From assembly GCF_027891095.1 (NCBI RefSeq), contig NZ_JAQIIO010000011.1:1-64000 (forward strand): a stretch of 64,000 bases of DNA. The letters run 5' to 3'. Both the position numbers and the translations under genes were made by a program. The stretch comes from Aliiroseovarius salicola. Its GTDB lineage: Bacteria > Pseudomonadota > Alphaproteobacteria > Rhodobacterales > Rhodobacteraceae. Shown piece by piece: positions 1-7,889 of this stretch (position 1 is the stretch's first letter; each line of letters starts with the position of its first letter). The notes beneath the pieces were generated by a model. The model saw nothing but the letters and a program-made list of their open reading frames with translations. It did no database searches and was not told the origin of the DNA.

Positions 1-50
1 CTTGCGGTCTTGATGGCGTCGCCTCGTTTCATGAATTGCAAAAGTGCCAA
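1..50 (-). CDS. 5' end of a gene running out of the window, product unknown
   Basis: On the minus strand an AGGAGG box (56-61) lies five bases before a TTG at 50, with an in-frame ATG at 32. The first residues would read LALLQFMKRGDAIKTA. Only the start is in the window, so no product can be named. The gene is divergent from the methyltransferase operon and shares its operator region (123-254), so it probably belongs to the same regulon. Confidence 0.4.
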   Translation of the reverse strand, partial: MALLQFMKRGDAIKTA

Positions 51-122
51 TTTTTCCTCCTGGGAATTGAGAAATGCTGTGCGTCAAAGAGCGATGCGAT
101 GCTCCCTTGTGATTGGTGGAGA

Positions 123-136
123 GGAATGCGCATTCA
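123..136. promoter_or_regulatory. Candidate LacI-family operator, copy A1
   Basis: The core GAATGCGCATTC (124-135) is a perfect palindrome. The same core recurs at 6674-6687 and, with one mismatch, at 241-254. CG-centred palindromes of this size are typical of LacI-family operators, and two LacI genes lie in the island. It sits between the divergent gene at the window edge and the methyltransferase operon. Confidence 0.65.
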
Positions 137-213
137 TATAGCCATTGCAAGGAAAATATCAATTAGATGTAATTTATCCGCATCTGGCTGCAATTTGGTA
201 AGCGTTGTGTGAC

Positions 214-241
214 TTGACAGATGCATCGGTATTAAAATAAT
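214..241 (+). promoter_or_regulatory. Sigma-70 type promoter of the methyltransferase operon
   Basis: A perfect -35 TTGACA (214-219), a 16-base spacer and a -10 AATAAT (236-241, five of six matches) abut operator A2 (241-254). Transcription should start near 247-250. That makes the ATG at 240 unusable and supports translation from 312. The operator placement predicts repression by blocking initiation. Confidence 0.6.
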
Positions 242-254
242 GAATGCGCAGTCA
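241..254. promoter_or_regulatory. Candidate LacI-family operator, copy A2
   Basis: TGAATGCGCAGTCA matches the perfect palindrome TGAATGCGCATTCA at 6674-6687 in 13 of 14 bases. It lies immediately downstream of the -10 element of the operon promoter, as expected for a repressor site. Confidence 0.6.
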
Positions 255-311
255 TGTGGTTCGGATTTGGAATCACTTGGTGCAAAAAACTCAAAAGCAG
301 CGGATGAGCAA

Positions 312-1520
312 ATGGCAATGACACCACGGGAAAACTTCGAAGCAGCAATGGCGCGCAGCGGTGCGGAGTGGGTTCCGCTGGATATGGGCAAGCATATCGG
401 ATCGATCCACAAGCAGCATTATGCGGATCTGAAGGCGCATCTGCCGGGTGTCGAGATGGTTAATGAGGGAAAGATCCTCGACCGAATGGCGCAGACCGTG
501 GTTCCGGATGAAGCTCTACTTGAGTTCTTAGGGGTCGATTTCCGCTGGCTTGTGCCAAACTGGGTGCAGGTCACCGAACGTGACGATGCCGATGGCTATA
601 TCGACATGTGGGGGGTTCCCTATAAAGGTGCGGATGGCGACCATTTTGCGGTTGACGGTGCGCCCCTCAAGAATGCGGAGAGCATCGAAGATATTGAGGC
701 TCACCACTGGCCTGACTCGGAAGATCCGGATCAGTTTGACGGTCTGGCTGAGAGGGCAAAGGATCTGTTTGAAAACACCGGTTATGTGATTGGGGCTGAT
801 GCGATCAAAGCGGGCCCCCTGATGAGCTGTCTGCAGATCCGCGGTTACGAACAGTTTTTTGTGGATATGGTGGTCAATCCCGAATTCAGCGATGCGCTGA
901 TGACTAAAGTGACCGACCTCTTGTGCCGTATGTGGACACGCTACATGGAGGCCGTTGGGCCTTATGTGCAGATTGCTTATGTTACGGATGACCTCGGCAC
1001 GCAGACGTCGTTGCTGCTGTCGCCGAAGCTCTACCGGAAGCGGGTAAAGCCATTTCATACCAAGCTGCACCAGCACATCAAATCCTGCGCCAATGTAAAG
1101 CTGATGATGCACACCGATGGCGCGGTTCTTCCGTTGATTGACGATCTGGTGGAAACCGGGGCGGATATTCTGAACCCGGTGCAGACCTCCACGGCTGGGA
1201 TGGATGACACTGCCGTACTGAAGGAAAAGTTCGGCGACCAGATTGCTTTTCATGGTGCCATGGATGTGCAGCAGATGATGCCAGGGGCCACGCCTGATGA
1301 GCTTCGATGGGAAGTTGCACGGCGCATGAAGGACCTAGCCCCCGATGGGGGCTATATCATCGCGCCCTGCCACAATATTGGTCATGATATTCCGCCGGAA
1401 AATACAATCGCCTTCTTTGAAATGGTCGGCAAGATGAGGTGCTATCCGATTGCTCTGGATGATGTGCTTGAAAGCAATGCCTCCTATTTCGATCGTCTGA
1501 AACGTGAGGGTGGCGCATGA
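312..1520 (+). CDS. URO-D superfamily methyltransferase (MtaA/CmuA-like)
   Basis: Predicted soluble protein of 402 residues with the uroporphyrinogen decarboxylase TIM-barrel fold. The C-terminal half has the blocks expected of the non-haem branch of the family (ADILNPVQ, GMD, FHGAMD, YIIAPCHNIG and a following PPEN). MtaA and CmuA in this branch are zinc enzymes moving methyl groups to or from corrinoid proteins, and a corrinoid protein is encoded at 6012-6653. H267 and C353 fit two zinc ligands, but the usual H-x-C motif reads HTD here, so the metal site may differ. An in-frame ATG at 240 lies on the promoter -10/operator and is rejected; 312 or 318 is preferred. The gene overlaps the next by ATGA. 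A true HemE role is unlikely. The substrate is unknown. Confidence 0.75.
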   Translation: MAMTPRENFEAAMARSGAEWVPLDMGKHIGSIHKQHYADLKAHLPGVEMVNEGKILDRMAQTVVPDEALLEFLGVDFRWLVPNWVQVTERDDADGYIDMWGVPYKGADGDHFAVDGAPLKNAESIEDIEAHHWPDSEDPDQFDGLAERAKDLFENTGYVIGADAIKAGPLMSCLQIRGYEQFFVDMVVNPEFSDALMTKVTDLLCRMWTRYMEAVGPYVQIAYVTDDLGTQTSLLLSPKLYRKRVKPFHTKLHQHIKSCANVKLMMHTDGAVLPLIDDLVETGADILNPVQTSTAGMDDTAVLKEKFGDQIAFHGAMDVQQMMPGATPDELRWEVARRMKDLAPDGGYIIAPCHNIGHDIPPENTIAFFEMVGKMRCYPIALDDVLESNASYFDRLKREGGA

Positions 1521-2278
1521 GCCCGAACGCCACCTTCAAGAAGCGTCTTTTGGCGCGTGAGCAACTGGTCGGGTGTTTCATCAAGACACCGCACCCAACC
1601 GTGATTGAGGTTCTGGGCGCAACCGATCTCGATTTTCTGGTTCTGGATGGGGAGCATTCCCCCTTCGACAAGGTCTCGATCAACTTGTGCATGCTGGCCG
1701 CCAAGGCGGTTGGCGTGCCGCTTCTCATCCGCGTGCCGGACGACAGCCCCGCCTTCATCCTGAATGTACTGGATTGCGGTGCGGCGGGTGTTGTTGTGCC
1801 CCATGTGGTGAGCGTTGAGCAGGCGGAAACTCTGGCACGCTCAATGCGTTACGTGCCGGGAGGGCGCGGCATAGCTGGCACGACACGGGCCGGTGGTTAC
1901 GGGGCTGTTCCATTGCCCGAGCATCGTGCGGCGGCTGACAGCGAAGTATCGTTGATCTGCCAGATCGAAGATCGCGAAGGCGTTAAAAACGCAGAGGCGA
2001 TTGCCGCGGTTGACGGGGTTGATGCGCTTTTTGTCGGGCGTGCCGACCTGACCGTGTCCTACGGGCTCAGCGATTTCAACGACGCCGGGATCGCGGAGAA
2101 ATGTGCTGACGTTCTGGAGGTGAAAGGGGCGACGACGGGCCTTTTTGTAGCTCCAACCGAAGACATGGCCCCCTGGCGTGACAAGGGGGCCAGCTTTTTC
2201 CTGAGCGGCTCCGACCATTCTTTCTTATTCGCAGGTGCCAAGGAACTGGCCTCTCGCAAGCAAGACACATCTTCCTGA
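1517..2278 (+). CDS. HpcH/HpaI family class II aldolase
   Basis: A 253-residue TIM-barrel aldolase of the 2-keto-3-deoxy acid type. Family members cleave 4-hydroxy-2-oxo acids to pyruvate (or a related 2-oxo acid) and an aldehyde. Expected residues are visible: H47 in LVLDGEH, E151 in QIEDREG and D177 in GRADL (metal ligands), and the glycine-rich RYVPGGRG segment. It is translationally coupled to the upstream methyltransferase gene (ATGA at 1517), suggesting that the demethylated skeleton finally undergoes retro-aldol cleavage. The exact substrate cannot be told from sequence. Confidence 0.85.
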   Translation: MSPNATFKKRLLAREQLVGCFIKTPHPTVIEVLGATDLDFLVLDGEHSPFDKVSINLCMLAAKAVGVPLLIRVPDDSPAFILNVLDCGAAGVVVPHVVSVEQAETLARSMRYVPGGRGIAGTTRAGGYGAVPLPEHRAAADSEVSLICQIEDREGVKNAEAIAAVDGVDALFVGRADLTVSYGLSDFNDAGIAEKCADVLEVKGATTGLFVAPTEDMAPWRDKGASFFLSGSDHSFLFAGAKELASRKQDTSS

Positions 2279-2290
2279 GGAGACACCTAT

Positions 2291-3544
2291 ATGTCCGATC
2301 TTCTGACCCCCGACTATGCTAAAAATATGCGCCTGATTGGCCATTCCGATCAGGGTGGCCGTGCTGATGGCATCCAGATCATGGTGTCTGGCGGCTATGC
2401 TTATGTGGGCCATGTGTTCAATAACGGTTTCTCGATCATCGACGTGCGTGATCCGAAAAAACCGAGATTCGTCAAACATATCCCGCAGCCCGAGGGCACT
2501 TGGTCGCAGCACTTGCAAACCCACGGCGACATCCTGATTGTCAACAACATGTGTGACATGCTGAAGGTCGAAACCTCGGGCGCTTTCGATCCGGGTGAGT
2601 ATTACAAGGGTTCGGTTGCCGATAAAGTCGACTTTGCCGGTGAAAAACCCTGGTCGGCCGGCATGCGTGTCTATGATATTTCCGACCGGGAAAACCCGCG
2701 CGAGATCGCCTTCCTCGATGTTCCCGGCCTCGGTGTGCACCGTGTGTTCTGGGACGGTGGCGACTGGGCTTATATCTCAGCTCTTCCTCCGGGATTCTCG
2801 GATGATATCTTTATGATTGTAGACTTCCGTAATCCGGAAAAGCCCGAAGTCGTCAGCAAACTCTGGAAAGAGGGTATGCACACGGCAGGCGGTGAAGAGC
2901 CCTGGTGGGATCCGAAATACCGTTATGCTCTGCATCATGCGATCATCAAAGGTGATCTGGGCGCTGCCGCCTGGCGCGATGGTGGCATGTCGCTGATCGA
3001 CGTGTCGGACCGCTATAATCCGAAATTCATCAGCCATGACAATCCGTGCCCGCCCTTTGCTGGCCACACTCACAACACGTTGCCGCTGCTTGATCGCGGT
3101 ATTTTGTTTGTGGTTGAAGAAAGCCAGGCCGACAATTGCGAAGATGGGATCAAGCGTAACTGGGTTTACGATATTTCGGTCCGGGAAAACCCTGTCACCA
3201 TTGCCACGACCTTGCCGCCGGACGAGGCTGACTACAAGAATAAGGGTGGTCAATTTGGCCCGCATAATGTGCATGAAAACCGCTCCGAAGGTTTTCAGAG
3301 CGAAGAGTTGATGTTCGTCAGCTATCAGAATGCAGGTCTCAGGGTTTATGACATTTCGAACCCGTTCCGCCCGGAAGAGGTTGCTGCATGTGTGCCGCCT
3401 GCGCCGAAGGAGTTGATGGATTACCGACCGAACCGCCCGGTGGTTGTTGATACGACAGATGTTTACGTGGATAAGCAAGGTCTTATCTACACAACCGACA
3501 TGAATGCCGGGCTCTACATCATGGAAATGGATGGGCTCAAATGA
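2291..3544 (+). CDS. LVIVD-repeat beta-propeller protein
   Basis: A 417-residue protein with repeated blocks of the form 'vYvs....glrviDisdP..P', seen as SIIDVRDPKKP, RVYDISDRENP, SLIDVSDRYNP and RVYDISNPFRP. These are LVIVD repeats, expected to fold as a beta-propeller. No signal peptide is visible, so it should be cytoplasmic, unlike many LVIVD proteins. A GGAG box precedes the ATG and the 3' end overlaps the next gene by ATGA. Its biochemical role is unknown; within the operon it could be a scaffold or a lactonase-like enzyme, but no catalytic residues can be assigned. Confidence 0.75.
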   Translation: MSDLLTPDYAKNMRLIGHSDQGGRADGIQIMVSGGYAYVGHVFNNGFSIIDVRDPKKPRFVKHIPQPEGTWSQHLQTHGDILIVNNMCDMLKVETSGAFDPGEYYKGSVADKVDFAGEKPWSAGMRVYDISDRENPREIAFLDVPGLGVHRVFWDGGDWAYISALPPGFSDDIFMIVDFRNPEKPEVVSKLWKEGMHTAGGEEPWWDPKYRYALHHAIIKGDLGAAAWRDGGMSLIDVSDRYNPKFISHDNPCPPFAGHTHNTLPLLDRGILFVVEESQADNCEDGIKRNWVYDISVRENPVTIATTLPPDEADYKNKGGQFGPHNVHENRSEGFQSEELMFVSYQNAGLRVYDISNPFRPEEVAACVPPAPKELMDYRPNRPVVVDTTDVYVDKQGLIYTTDMNAGLYIMEMDGLK

Positions 3545-4527
3545 CCAAGCTGGTAATCGCGGGGAAAATTCACCCTGATGGCATGGCGCTTCTTGAGGTG
3601 GAGTCGGATCTGGAGATTGAACTCTTTGAAGACCCGAGCGCTCATCTGCCGATGGAGAGCCTATCGGCGGCGGATGCGCTGTTGATCCGCTATGGGGTGA
3701 TCACTTCCGAGATGGCGGCTGGAATGCCCAATCTGAAGGTTATGTCGCGGCATGGTGTCGGCTGCGACAACCTGCCCAATGCCGAGCTTGGCGCGCGGGG
3801 CATTCCTGTAACGATTGTCGGTCCTGTCAATGCGGTCTCGGTTGCTGAGCAGATTATGGCGATGATGATGGCCCTGACAAAAAAGATCATCCCCAGCGAT
3901 GCGGCAGTGCGTGACGGCAAGTGGAGCTATCGAAATACAGTGGCGCTGAGTGAGCTTTCGGGCAAGACCCTGCTGCTGTTGGGTTTTGGGCGCATCGGTC
4001 GGGAAGTGGCGCGCCGTGCCGCTGCCTTCGATATGTCGGTCAAAGTGTTCGACCCCTTTGTTGACCCGGATGTGGTGCGCAGCGCAGGTTATGTGCCGGT
4101 AGAGGACTGGAAAGCTGCTTTGCCGGAGATTGATGTGCTCAGCCTGCATTTGCCCGCTAACCCTGACACGATGGGGTTGATCGGCGTGGAGGAGCTTGCA
4201 AGGATGAAGCCCACGGGCATTCTGATCAATGCCGCTCGGGGCGGCCTGATCGATGAAGAGGCCCTGTTCGATGCCTTGCGGGCCCGCATGTCCAGTGGTG
4301 GGGCAGGGCTTGACTGTCTTGCATCGGAGCCTCCCGCGAAGGATCTCCGCCTGCTGTCACTGCCCAACGTGGTATTCAGTCCGCATTCGGCTGCACTCAG
4401 TGCGGAAAGCACCCGTGCCATGGGCGTTGTGGCGGCGCAGAACATCCTTGCGGGTCTGACGGGTGAATTGAAGCCTGAGCTCATCTTTAACGCAACGGCC
4501 CTGAAAGAGGCTGCTCATGACTTATGA
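3541..4527 (+). CDS. D-2-hydroxyacid dehydrogenase family protein
   Basis: A 328-residue NAD(P)-dependent dehydrogenase of the phosphoglycerate / D-2-hydroxyacid family. The Rossmann motif GFGRIG lies at 148-153, followed by D/P at the second strand end (KVFDP), the LHLP block, NAARGG (arginine for substrate carboxylate) and the catalytic histidine H282 in SPHSA. It should interconvert a 2-oxo acid and a D-2-hydroxy acid. It overlaps the LVIVD gene by four bases and the next gene by eleven, so it is tightly coupled. It may act before or after the HpaI aldolase; the order is not decidable from sequence. Confidence 0.85.
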   Translation: MTKLVIAGKIHPDGMALLEVESDLEIELFEDPSAHLPMESLSAADALLIRYGVITSEMAAGMPNLKVMSRHGVGCDNLPNAELGARGIPVTIVGPVNAVSVAEQIMAMMMALTKKIIPSDAAVRDGKWSYRNTVALSELSGKTLLLLGFGRIGREVARRAAAFDMSVKVFDPFVDPDVVRSAGYVPVEDWKAALPEIDVLSLHLPANPDTMGLIGVEELARMKPTGILINAARGGLIDEEALFDALRARMSSGGAGLDCLASEPPAKDLRLLSLPNVVFSPHSAALSAESTRAMGVVAAQNILAGLTGELKPELIFNATALKEAAHDL

Positions 4528-5251
4528 GATCCCGACCGAAGGACGCATTCCGCTGCTTGATATCACGATCCCGATCCATTGGGACAATCATGCCATTCTT
4601 ATGTTTGGTATCTGGTTTGTTTTGGTTCCCGCAGCGGTGATGTTCCTTCGTTTCGGAAAAATCCGGCCAACCCCTTACGGTATTCCGCGCGGCACCTCCA
4701 AATGGGCATGGCCGGAGCTGCCGTGGACACTGCATAAGCTGTCGCTCTATGCCGGGATCTTTCTTGCTGTGGGTGGGGCCGGGTTTGCCATGCTGCTCAG
4801 TGGTGGGTTTTCTGGCACTCTGCATGCCTGGTTTGGTCTGGGTACCATCGGGCTCGGCGTGCTGCAGGGCGGGTCAGCTTGGCTGCGAGGCAGTCATGGC
4901 GGGCGCAAGGCGGCTGAAGCAGACCCAGAGGATCGCGCCACGTGGGGAGGGGATCACTTTGACATGACCCCTCAGCGCTGGTGGTTTGAGGCCTATCACA
5001 AGACGGCCGGGTATTTTGCCCTGTTTCTGGCTTTGGGGGCTGTGACTACGGGGCTTTCTCAATTCTGGATGCCAGGCATTGCCATTGCGCTTGCTGGGAT
5101 TTTTTTGGCGGGGTTTGTCGCTGCGGTCATCCTGCAGGGCAGGGGGCATAATCACGACACCTATCAATCGGTCTATGGCAACCATCCGGAACATCCGTTC
5201 AACCGAAAACGCTATCATGGGATGTTCAAGGCGCAGGGCAAAAAGCCCTGA
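4517..5251 (+). CDS. Cytochrome b561-like membrane protein
   Basis: A 244-residue protein with five likely membrane segments, near 24-44, 74-94, 100-120, 165-185 and 188-210. Histidines in or next to these helices (about 22-27, LHKLS, LHAWFG, YHKTAG) match the four-histidine, two-haem pattern of eukaryote-like b561/ferric reductase domains. It could pass electrons across the membrane for a reductive or oxidative step of the pathway, for example corrinoid reactivation, but that is inference. It ends the rightward operon and faces the next gene tail to tail. Confidence 0.7.
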   Translation: MTYEIPTEGRIPLLDITIPIHWDNHAILMFGIWFVLVPAAVMFLRFGKIRPTPYGIPRGTSKWAWPELPWTLHKLSLYAGIFLAVGGAGFAMLLSGGFSGTLHAWFGLGTIGLGVLQGGSAWLRGSHGGRKAAEADPEDRATWGGDHFDMTPQRWWFEAYHKTAGYFALFLALGAVTTGLSQFWMPGIAIALAGIFLAGFVAAVILQGRGHNHDTYQSVYGNHPEHPFNRKRYHGMFKAQGKKP

Positions 5252-5338
5252 GCTGATAGCTTGAAGTGAACTTTGCGGGCAAACGACGGATGACCTGAAA
5301 GGTTGCTTGGGTTTCTCTATCGATCGCAAGAAACTGGT

Positions 5339-5995
5339 TCAGACCCTCAAGGTCAGGCCGAGCAGCGAATTCAATGGGGAGAAGCAGCCGGTCTCGGTGA
5401 GAGATACTCCTGGATTGATGTCGTCAAAGACCGATAACAACTCCTGTACACGGCGGGGATCCCATGTGCGGCGCTCTCCGCAGATGGCGGTTGATTGGAC
5501 GGGAACGCGGATCAAGCGATTGTTCGGGTAAAGGTTACGCAATACCTGTTGCGCCGCGCGCCCCAGTGCAAAGAGAACCTCGCTGGCGAGGTCCGATTGC
5601 ACATGATGAGCGGCGTAATCCTGATCCAGCAAGTCGAATGCCTGCTGTTGGGAAAAGCCGAGTGTCAACAGGTAAGCTGTGACCTCACCGCCTGTACTCA
5701 ATTTGCGAAAAATATCTTCACCGTCCAGATACACGCGTTGATCCAGCAGAATTCCCTGTGCTGTCGGTTTTGCGTCAATGGGTTTCAGGATGATCGACGC
5801 CTTGCCAAGGGATGAGATGCAATGAGACGCCTGTTCAAGCCAACCCATCACCCCCTTGGCTCGAGATCCGCCGCGCTCCAACATTCGGGCATATTGCTTT
5901 TGACGCTGGAGGCGCGACTGTGCGATGGGCAGCAAGCTGTCCATCGGCACTTCGTATGTTATGGCTTGCATCGAGGGGGGAAGGGGGGCGTTCAT
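5339..5995 (-). CDS. Stand-alone MetH activation-domain-like protein
   Basis: A 218-residue protein whose C-terminal third follows the pattern of the B12-dependent methionine synthase activation domain: a basic CGERRTW segment, an xxLLSVFD helix, GVSLTETG, then SPLNSLLGL at the end (compare LTES..M.P..SVSGL in MetH). In MetH this domain binds AdoMet and supports reductive methylation of inactive cob(II)alamin. The gene follows the corrinoid gene by 16 bases, so it is a good candidate for reactivating that protein. The canonical RxxPGY stretch is degenerate. A TTG at 6028 is an alternative start overlapping the corrinoid gene; the ATG at 5995 is preferred. Confidence 0.65.
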   Translation of the reverse strand: MNAPLPPSMQAITYEVPMDSLLPIAQSRLQRQKQYARMLERGGSRAKGVMGWLEQASHCISSLGKASIILKPIDAKPTAQGILLDQRVYLDGEDIFRKLSTGGEVTAYLLTLGFSQQQAFDLLDQDYAAHHVQSDLASEVLFALGRAAQQVLRNLYPNNRLIRVPVQSTAICGERRTWDPRRVQELLSVFDDINPGVSLTETGCFSPLNSLLGLTLRV

Positions 5996-6011
5996 CTCGT
6001 ATGTGTCGGGA

Positions 6012-6653
6012 TCATGCGACAAGCCCAAGGGCGCGCTTAACTGCGCCTACCGCACCCGGAGCATCTTCGCCGAATGCATCCGCACCAATCAGGTTTGCGT
6101 AGTCTTGCGTGATGACCGCACCGCCCACCACGATCTTTGCTTCGTTGCTGGAAGCGCGAAGATGTTTGATAGCACTTATCATGCGGGGTTTGGTGGTGGT
6201 CAGTAGGGCGCTCAGGCAAACCACCTGATTGCCGCGTTCTACGGCTTTGGCAAACTCTTCATCAGGAACGTCAACTCCGAGATCTTCAACCTCAAAGCCT
6301 GCGCCCTTCAGCATCATGACAACAAGGTTCTTTCCGATATCGTGCAAATCGCCTTTGACGCTGCCGATGCAGACGCGTCCGACCGGTTCATGATCCGTTT
6401 CCGCGAGAACCGGTTCGATAATATCGATGCCGCCCTGCATGGCGCGCGCGGCGACCAGCATTTCGGGAACAAAGACCTCACCAGCGGAGAACTGATCACC
6501 AATTTCCGCCATGGCAGGGATCATCGTATCGTTCAGCAATTTGCCGAGATCTTCCCCAGCGTCGCGGGCTTTGGTCACGAGGTCGACGACAGTTTCCTTT
6601 TCGCCGTCACAGATGGCGTCGAACATGATGTCCTTTTCTTCTTCCGTCAGCAT
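6012..6653 (-). CDS. Corrinoid (B12-binding) methyltransferase protein, MtbC/MttC-like
   Basis: A 213-residue protein with an N-terminal helical cap (1-90) and a C-terminal cobalamin-binding Rossmann domain. The lower-ligand motif DxHxxG is at 102-107 with H104, followed by SALLTTT and GGAVIT. It should carry a methyl group on cobalt between a substrate-specific and an acceptor methyltransferase. The partners offered here are the URO-D protein (312-1520) and the MetE-like protein (22893-24017). The ATG at 6653 has a GGAG box at 6660-6663; a longer in-frame start at 6695 would place operator A3 inside the coding region and is rejected. Confidence 0.9.
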   Translation of the reverse strand: MLTEEEKDIMFDAICDGEKETVVDLVTKARDAGEDLGKLLNDTMIPAMAEIGDQFSAGEVFVPEMLVAARAMQGGIDIIEPVLAETDHEPVGRVCIGSVKGDLHDIGKNLVVMMLKGAGFEVEDLGVDVPDEEFAKAVERGNQVVCLSALLTTTKPRMISAIKHLRASSNEAKIVVGGAVITQDYANLIGADAFGEDAPGAVGAVKRALGLVA

Positions 6654-6673
6654 CAGGGTCTCCGAATCTTGAA

Positions 6674-6687
6674 TGAATGCGCATTCA
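6674..6687. promoter_or_regulatory. Candidate LacI-family operator, copy A3
   Basis: TGAATGCGCATTCA is a perfect 14-base palindrome, located 21 bases before the corrinoid start codon and touching the candidate -10 of its promoter. The same motif is at 123-136 and 241-254, linking the corrinoid pair and the URO-D operon into one regulon. Confidence 0.7.
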
Positions 6688-6715
6688 AAATGCATGACTT
6701 AGATGCGGTCGTCAA
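6687..6715 (-). promoter_or_regulatory. Candidate promoter of the corrinoid gene pair
   Basis: On the minus strand TTGACG (6715-6710) is followed after 17 bases by CATTTT (6692-6687), a weak -10, and then directly by operator A3. The layout (-35, -10, operator) copies that of the promoter at 214-254. Confidence 0.4.
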
Positions 6716-6834
6716 CCAAATATATTTGATTCTCTCATTGCCTTCATGAATTGTCCGGATGGGTTCAGTTGTAGGGGTGGATTGTGTATGTTGGATTTAA
6801 CGAGGATTTGTTCCGAGCATTTTGAGGGGTGGAA

Positions 6835-7854
6835 ATGGCAAATAGATCAGTAACTTCCTACGATGTAGCGAAGGCAGCGGGTGTATCCCAGTCTGCTGTG
6901 TCGAGGGCGTTCTCTCCGAAGGCATCTATTGCTGCAAAAACCAGAAAGCACATTCTGAATGTTGCACGGGAAATGGGGTATCAGCCGAATGCAATTGCAA
7001 GAAGCATGTCGGCGGCCCGCAATGCCACGCATCAGCGCTCTGGAATCGTCGGGGTGATCGTGACGCGATTGCAGGACCCGTTTTTCTCAGAAACCATTGC
7101 CCTGATCAGCCGCAGATTGCAGGCGCATGGCTGGCAGATGCTGCTCTTTACTGTCGAAACCGAGGCGGAAGTGGATGATGCGCTCAACTCTCTGATGCAG
7201 TTCAAGATCGATGGCGTGATGATCCTGTCGGCCATACTCAGTGACCAGATGGCTCAGGCCTGTAAATCGCAGGGGATTCCGGTTCTGCTTTACAACCGTG
7301 ACACAGATGGGTTGGGTGTCAGTTCGGTGCAGATCGAAAATCGAGAAGGCGGGAAAATCGCGGCGGATTTCCTGTGTGAAACCAGCCATGAGCGAATTGC
7401 GTTCATTGGGGGGGAGCGGGATGATGCAACCTCAAAAGCGCGCGAAGACGGATTCGCAGATCGGCTTGCAGAAGCGGGCCAAAGCGTCTTTCTGCGAGAA
7501 TATGGGGATTACACTTTTGAGGGTGGTGTGGAAGCAGGGCTTCGCTTGTTCTCAAGACATGAAAAACCTGATGCGGTGTTCTGCGCAAGTGATGTTATGG
7601 CACTTGGGGTGTTGCACGCCGCGCGCCATCAGCTGGGTCTGGATGCACCAAAGGATTTTTCGCTGATCGGATTTGATGACATTCCGTCAGCAAGCTGGCC
7701 CGGGCATGCATTGACCACCATTCGACAGCCCGTGCGTCGGATGATCCAGGATGCGGTGGAGTTGTTGATCGACCGGATTGAGGACACTGAGCTTGACGCG
7801 GTGATCCGGCATTTCCCGGGCACGCTCATATTACGCGATACTGTACGGTTATAA
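6835..7854 (+). CDS. LacI-family transcriptional regulator 1
   Basis: A 339-residue repressor. The N-terminal helix-turn-helix (6-27; VAKAAGVSQSAVSR), a hinge helix ending near SMSAARN, and a periplasmic-binding-protein-like sensor domain are all recognisable. A GAGGGG box precedes the ATG at 6835; the GTG at 6829 lies within that box region. It stands alone between two leftward operons. The recognition helix (SQSAVSR) is identical to that of the second LacI protein at 19760, so the two may read related operators. It probably senses the pathway substrate or an intermediate and controls the TGAATGCGCATTCA sites. Confidence 0.9.
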   Translation: MANRSVTSYDVAKAAGVSQSAVSRAFSPKASIAAKTRKHILNVAREMGYQPNAIARSMSAARNATHQRSGIVGVIVTRLQDPFFSETIALISRRLQAHGWQMLLFTVETEAEVDDALNSLMQFKIDGVMILSAILSDQMAQACKSQGIPVLLYNRDTDGLGVSSVQIENREGGKIAADFLCETSHERIAFIGGERDDATSKAREDGFADRLAEAGQSVFLREYGDYTFEGGVEAGLRLFSRHEKPDAVFCASDVMALGVLHAARHQLGLDAPKDFSLIGFDDIPSASWPGHALTTIRQPVRRMIQDAVELLIDRIEDTELDAVIRHFPGTLILRDTVRL

Positions 7855-7889
7855 GCCGCAAATGCCATTGGTGACTGGGAGCGCCTTGC

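Noticed and set aside
312-1520. Haem biosynthesis hemE
   Set aside because: Blocks such as ILNPVQ and YIIAPCHNI and the operon context belong to the methyltransferase branch; no other haem genes are nearby.
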